Positions 60,407 to 64,000 of a DNA stretch of 64,000 nt are shown piece by piece. The position numbers were made by a program, and so were the translations under genes. Each line of letters starts with the position of its first letter. Within the stretch, counting starts at the first letter, position 1. This DNA comes from JBEVJC01 sp040510375 (GTDB taxonomy: Bacteria; Bacteroidota; Bacteroidia; Chitinophagales; Chitinophagaceae). Below the pieces are notes generated by a model. The model saw only the letters and a program-made list of their open reading frames with translations. It was not told the DNA's origin and searched no databases. The DNA lies in NCBI GenBank assembly GCA_040510375.1, contig JBEVJC010000034.1:225716-289715 (forward strand), read 5' to 3'.

Positions 60407-61198
60407 ATGAACAATAACGCATCCATATCCAGGCAGATTTATTTCCTTTCCGATTTCCACCTCGGGGCACCAGATCATGCCCGCAGCCTTCAACGTGAAA
60501 AAATCCTGGTCGACTTTCTCGACAGTATAAAAAACACGGCAGCAGAAATTTTCCTGGTGGGTGATATGTTTGATTTCTGGTATGAATACCGCCAGGTGGT
60601 TCCCAAGGGATTTGTGCGTTTGCTGGGTAAACTGGCCGAGCTCACTGATGCAGGTATTCCCATGCATTTTTTTGTAGGCAATCATGATATGTGGATGCGT
60701 GACTATTTCCAGAAGGAATTAAATATCCCGGTTTATTATGAACCGATGGAATTTGTAAGGAATGGTAAAACATTCCTGGTGGGACATGGCGACGGACTTG
60801 GTCCAGGTGACCACGGTTACAAACGATTGAAAAAAGTATTCCGCAATCCCGTGTGTAAATGGATGTTTGGCATCCTGCCACCAGTAGTAGGGATGGGTAT
60901 CGCAAATTATATGAGCCGCAGCAGCCGGGCACAGACGGGCAGCAGTGAAGAAGTATTTCTTGGACCAGAAAAGGAATGGCTGATCATTTACTCAAAAGGC
61001 GTACTCGAAAAAAAACATATTGACTATTTTGTTTTTGGACACCGGCATCTGCCTGTTGATTTTGGGTTGGGTGAAAACAGCCGGTATATTAACCTGGGCG
61101 ACTGGATTACCTATTTCACCTATGCTTCTTTTGACGGGACAAAAATGACATTGCAATCATACACTGGTAATGAACATAAAATAATCCGTGGTCAATGA
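60407..61198 (+). CDS. lpxH: UDP-2,3-diacylglucosamine diphosphatase, LpxH type
   Basis: A 263-aa calcineurin-like phosphoesterase cleaving UDP-2,3-diacylglucosamine to lipid X in lipid A synthesis. All metal motifs are present: YFLSDFHLGAP, VGDMFDFWYEY, VGNHDMW, VGHGDGLGPGD and FGHRHLP. The long loop after GDGLGPGD with MSRSSRAQTG is typical. It acts at the inner face of the inner membrane. Its stop overlaps the start of the next gene by the four bases ATGA, so the two are translationally coupled. Confidence 0.92.
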   Translation: MNNNASISRQIYFLSDFHLGAPDHARSLQREKILVDFLDSIKNTAAEIFLVGDMFDFWYEYRQVVPKGFVRLLGKLAELTDAGIPMHFFVGNHDMWMRDYFQKELNIPVYYEPMEFVRNGKTFLVGHGDGLGPGDHGYKRLKKVFRNPVCKWMFGILPPVVGMGIANYMSRSSRAQTGSSEEVFLGPEKEWLIIYSKGVLEKKHIDYFVFGHRHLPVDFGLGENSRYINLGDWITYFTYASFDGTKMTLQSYTGNEHKIIRGQ

Positions 61199-62004
61199 AA
61201 AAATCATCCCTGGTCATTTTAACGGTTTTACTGGCCATTAATGTAACCGCACAGCGCGATAGTGCCTTTGGCCGACTGAGAACGATCAGTGGTGATATCC
61301 GGAGTTTTACGGTTGACAACCTGGACAACCTGTACCTGCTCAACAGTTCCAACCAACTGAAAAAACTTAATTCAAACGGCGACTCGGCAGCCGTGTTCAA
61401 TGATGTAAAAAAGTTTGGCCAGGCCACACTGGTTGATGTGTCGAACCCGCTCAAGGTATTGTTGTATTACCGCGACTTCGCCACTATCGTTGTGCTCGAC
61501 CGCTTCTTTAATATCCGTAACAGCATCGATCTCCGCAAGCAGGACATACTCCAGGTAAGGGCCATCGGGCAATCGTACGATAACAAAATCTGGTTGTACG
61601 ATGAGGTGGAGAATAAACTGAAAAAAATTGATGAAGAAGGGAAACTGTTACTGGAAACTCCGGATTTCCGTCAACTCTTCTCTATTGCGCCCGCACCACA
61701 GAAAATTTTCGACCAGGACCAGCTGGTTTATCTGTATGACTCCACACAAGGTGTGTTTGTATTCGATTATTATGGTGCATTGAAGAACAAAATACAGATT
61801 ACGGGCTGGAGTAATTTCAAGGTAGCCGGACGATATATATTTGGCTCAAAGGATAATAAATTATTCCGCTATGATATCCGGACCTTCCGGCTCGATGAAT
61901 ATGATATGCCCGGGGCATTGTCCGGAAGCAGGGCATTTAATTTTTCCGGAACCCGCCTGTACGCGCTGAAACAGGACAGCATTGAGATTTACGATTTCCA
62001 GTAG
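61195..62004 (+). CDS. Exported protein of unknown function, probable beta-propeller
   Basis: A 269-aa protein with signal peptide MKKSSLVILTVLLAINVTAQ. The body has repeated strand-rich segments of 35-45 residues, such as SFTVDNLDNLYLLNSSNQLKKL, LYYRDFATIVVLDRFFNIR and YDNKIWLYDEVENKLKKI, as in six-bladed propellers. No catalytic residue is seen. It is coupled to lpxH by an ATGA overlap, which hints at a role in the envelope, but no function is known. Confidence 0.8.
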   Translation: MKKSSLVILTVLLAINVTAQRDSAFGRLRTISGDIRSFTVDNLDNLYLLNSSNQLKKLNSNGDSAAVFNDVKKFGQATLVDVSNPLKVLLYYRDFATIVVLDRFFNIRNSIDLRKQDILQVRAIGQSYDNKIWLYDEVENKLKKIDEEGKLLLETPDFRQLFSIAPAPQKIFDQDQLVYLYDSTQGVFVFDYYGALKNKIQITGWSNFKVAGRYIFGSKDNKLFRYDIRTFRLDEYDMPGALSGSRAFNFSGTRLYALKQDSIEIYDFQ

Positions 62005-62033
62005 TTGAACCTGTTTTTAATTCGATAATTTTA
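62005..62033 (+). promoter_or_regulatory. Possible promoter of mscS
   Basis: TTG at 62005, 18 nt, TAATTTTA: one mismatch to the -7 consensus, spacing slightly short, 22 nt before the ATG. Confidence 0.35.
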
Positions 62034-62055
62034 CGTTCTTTAAACGACGTATAGT

Positions 62056-63153
62056 ATGAATGAATTCCTAAACAGGGTGGTGCTTGATAATACCATCAGG
62101 GTGTACCTGATTGTTCTTGCCGTTATCCTGTTCATGATCATCGTGAAAAGGCATATTGCCCAATATGCAGCTGCACTGATCTTTGTTTTTGTCCGTACTA
62201 TCTGGAAGGATGTAGATAAAAAATCATTCAGCGACCTGGTTATCCGGCCACTTGGTTTTTTCCTGGTAATCCTGGTTTCAATTGCAACACTCAATAAACT
62301 TAAATTCCCGGAGGTACTCGATTTTGATATTTACCGGATGACGCTGCGTGAACTGGTGCATGACCTTGGGACTGTTATCCTGGTAGTGGCCTTTATCCGC
62401 CTTCTGATCCGGATGATTGATTTCATTGCGTTATTGCTTCATATCAAGGCCGACCGGGTACATGATACTTCCGATCATCAGCTGATCGTATTCTTCAAGG
62501 ATTTTTTTAAGGTCATCCTTTCGGTCATTGGATTACTGATGATCCTCAAACTTGCATTCGGGTATAATATCAGTAATCTGTTAACAGGACTGAGTATCGT
62601 GGGTGCGGCCATCGCATTGTCGTTGCGGGAAAGCCTTGAAAACCTGATCGCTTCCTTTATTATTTTTTTCGACAAACCATTCACTACTGGTGATGTGGTC
62701 AAGGTTAATTCATTCAGCGGTACAGTGGAGAAGGTTGGGCTGCGCAGCACAAGGATCCGCACTGATCAGAAAACTTTTATTACGGTGCCCAATAAACAGA
62801 TGGTGGACAGTATCCTCGATAATCTTTCACAGCGTACCCAACGTAAGGGGGAATTGAGGCTGGAGATCGGGCTCGATTGTGAATCGGACAGGCTGCAGCA
62901 ACTGATCACCGGCATCCGTAAAGTGCTCAACAGACCGGAAATAGAAAATAACACCGTGCTGTTAAATGATATCAGTTCAACAGCGTTTGTTATTCTGGTA
63001 GAATATTTCACCGGACCTGTGACCATGCAGGAATATAATTCCATAAAAGAACAGACCAACTTTGCGATCCTTCGTACTATGGAAGAAATGAAGATCGAGA
63101 TTGCAGGGGCCAGTATGGATATCAGGCTGGCGAAGCCGTTGAATGAGAATTAA
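62056..63153 (+). CDS. Small-conductance mechanosensitive channel family protein
   Basis: A 365-aa MscS-family membrane protein. Helices lie near residues 12-45, 68-86, 105-132 and 150-175; the pore helix shows NLLTGLSIVGAAIALSLRESLENLIASF. The beta domain follows with FDKPFTTGDVVKVNSFSGTVEKVGLRSTRIRT and VPNKQMVDSILDNLS, the family signature. It opens on membrane tension to release solutes after osmotic downshift. Single gene after the propeller-like gene. Confidence 0.93.
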   Translation: MNEFLNRVVLDNTIRVYLIVLAVILFMIIVKRHIAQYAAALIFVFVRTIWKDVDKKSFSDLVIRPLGFFLVILVSIATLNKLKFPEVLDFDIYRMTLRELVHDLGTVILVVAFIRLLIRMIDFIALLLHIKADRVHDTSDHQLIVFFKDFFKVILSVIGLLMILKLAFGYNISNLLTGLSIVGAAIALSLRESLENLIASFIIFFDKPFTTGDVVKVNSFSGTVEKVGLRSTRIRTDQKTFITVPNKQMVDSILDNLSQRTQRKGELRLEIGLDCESDRLQQLITGIRKVLNRPEIENNTVLLNDISSTAFVILVEYFTGPVTMQEYNSIKEQTNFAILRTMEEMKIEIAGASMDIRLAKPLNEN

Positions 63154-63191
63154 ATCCCGATCTTGTGAACATACGGCTGCGGCCCGGACCT

Positions 63192-63689
63192 TTAAAAAAT
63201 TTCTCCCAGGTCTTTATCAAATTGCCCTGTTTTGCCATACTCCACCACCCGGCCGATCTCCTTACCGTTTTTCATAACGATAATGGTAGGCACATTCAAT
63301 ACGTTCAGTGATTCGGCGAGGTTACCATGTGTTTTCTTTTGACGGTCCACACCAATCAGGGTAATATTTTTTTCTTTTAAACCGGCTGCATCCGTAAGTG
63401 CGAATAATTTGGGTATGATAAAATGGGAATCCTCGCACCATGTGCCCATGAAAACAATCAGCTGGACTGAATCAGCATTTTTTTTCAATCCTTCCAGGGC
63501 CTTTATATTTGGCTTGAAGCCGTTTTTGTTGGTTGCATACCAGGTAAAGGAAGTGTCTTTCTCCAGGAGATCGCGGTTGATGATTCCCTTCAGGATTTTA
63601 GCATCATTTCCCTTTATGATTTCATATTGAGTCTGTGCGCCGGAAGTAAAAGATATGAACAGCAATAAGACCGGTATTAAAAATTTCAT
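63192..63689 (-). CDS. Exported thioredoxin-like protein with a CxxS site
   Basis: A 165-aa protein with signal peptide MKFLIPVLLLFISFTSGAQ. The thioredoxin fold is seen in VQLIVFMGTWCEDSHFIIPKL and NVPTIIVMKNGKEIGRVVEYG with the cis-Pro. The active site reads WCEDS: Cys85 is kept but the second Cys is Ser88, so it cannot form the usual intramolecular disulfide. Monothiol forms can act as isomerases or as partners in mixed disulfides. It probably works in the periplasm. It is followed on the minus strand by prfA, 80 bp away when read in gene order. Confidence 0.85.
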   Translation of the reverse strand: MKFLIPVLLLFISFTSGAQTQYEIIKGNDAKILKGIINRDLLEKDTSFTWYATNKNGFKPNIKALEGLKKNADSVQLIVFMGTWCEDSHFIIPKLFALTDAAGLKEKNITLIGVDRQKKTHGNLAESLNVLNVPTIIVMKNGKEIGRVVEYGKTGQFDKDLGEIF

Positions 63690-63771
63690 GTTTGTTTCTT
63701 TTTTAATAAGTTGTTAAATAATATCGATGTGGTTGCATCGACACCGGTTTATCTTTTTAATTCCTGACAGA

Positions 63772-64000
63772 TCAGTTCTGTGTCGTCATTTTTTCGGCAT
63801 TTTCGGCAAACTGTAATGCTTCCAGGAATTCCTGGATATTGCCGTTCAGCACATCGTCGAGGTTATAGATGGTCATTCCGATCCGGTGATCAGTAACGCG
63901 GCCCTGTGGAAAATTATAGGTGCGGATTTTGGCCGAACGGTCGCCCGTGCTGACAAGGCTTTTCCGGTGACGGGAAATTTCTTCTTCCTGTTTCCTTACC
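63772..64000 (-). CDS. prfA: Peptide chain release factor 1 (C-terminal part)
   Basis: Runs off the right edge; the last 75 codons are present. RKQEEEISRHRKSLVSTGDR, then SAKIRTYNFPQGRVTDHRIG and TIYNLDDVLNG-NIQEFLEAL are the conserved end of RF1. The GGQ loop that triggers peptide release lies further upstream, outside the window. The sequence matches RF1, not RF2, in the spacing of GDRSAKIRTYNFPQ to the end. It reads stop codons UAA and UAG. Confidence 0.93.
   Translation of the reverse strand, partial: VRKQEEEISRHRKSLVSTGDRSAKIRTYNFPQGRVTDHRIGMTIYNLDDVLNGNIQEFLEALQFAENAEKMTTQN

Overview
The window reads as chromosomal core sequence from a Bacteroidota bacterium, most likely Chitinophagia/Chitinophagaceae. 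Evidence for this: a SusC/SusD outer-membrane pair, the mutY-ssb-gldE-gldD gliding-motility block, the birA/rsfS-ftsH-LUD block, a Cys-rich RicT (PSP1) protein, a 31-codon basic ribosome-type protein, few Shine-Dalgarno sequences, and promoter elements of the Bacteroidota type (TTTG, about 20 nt, TAnnTTTG). I see no rRNA, tRNA, insertion sequence, prophage, CRISPR array or defence island.

Layout. 1-4.3 kb: the 5' part of a phenylacetyl-CoA epoxygenase reductase (paaE) with its TetR regulator upstream, a PfkB sugar kinase and a secreted lamin-tail protein. 4.4-15 kb: asd with a long structured leader, yceI, pheS, a degenerate arginase-fold protein, a Gfo/Idh oxidoreductase, mutL, and a GH3/serine-hydrolase fusion. 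15-23 kb: a leftward run ricT, holB, glutathione peroxidase, beta-helix lipoprotein, comF, radA. 23-31 kb: a membrane zinc peptidase, susC, susD and a large M14 carboxypeptidase. 31-42 kb: rng, a small ribosome-type gene, a TPR protein and HU on the minus strand, then mutY, ssb, gldE, gldD, DUF3109, lutB and a polysaccharide deacetylase on the plus strand. 42-53 kb: EamA transporter and purH, comEC, dinB, an unknown 155-aa protein, a three-gene signalling unit (7TM protein, histidine kinase, response regulator), carB. 53-64 kb: M23 peptidase, bcp, birA, rsfS, ftsH, a LUD protein, gamma-glutamylcyclotransferase, lpxH, an unknown exported protein, mscS, a thioredoxin-like protein and the 3' end of prfA.

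Most genes are housekeeping: nucleotide and amino-acid synthesis (asd, purH, carB), repair (mutL, mutY, radA, ssb), envelope (lpxH, GH3 fusion, M23, SusCD) and gliding/secretion (gldD, gldE).

The most unusual signal is between the genes. At six loci, and more weakly at a seventh, the 3' end of a gene including its stop codon has been tandemly copied into the downstream spacer, with unit lengths of 84, 53, 43, 66, 54 and 40 bp. Several copies still spell the same C-terminal residues and stop, for example AQERS-stop three times after the arginase-like gene and TLKWR-stop twice after gldD. In-gene tandem duplications in ricT and comEC may come from the same slippage tendency. Other points of interest are the pseudo-arginase, a pair of related palindromes in the asd leader, a split sensor kinase unit, and a CarB without its allosteric domain.
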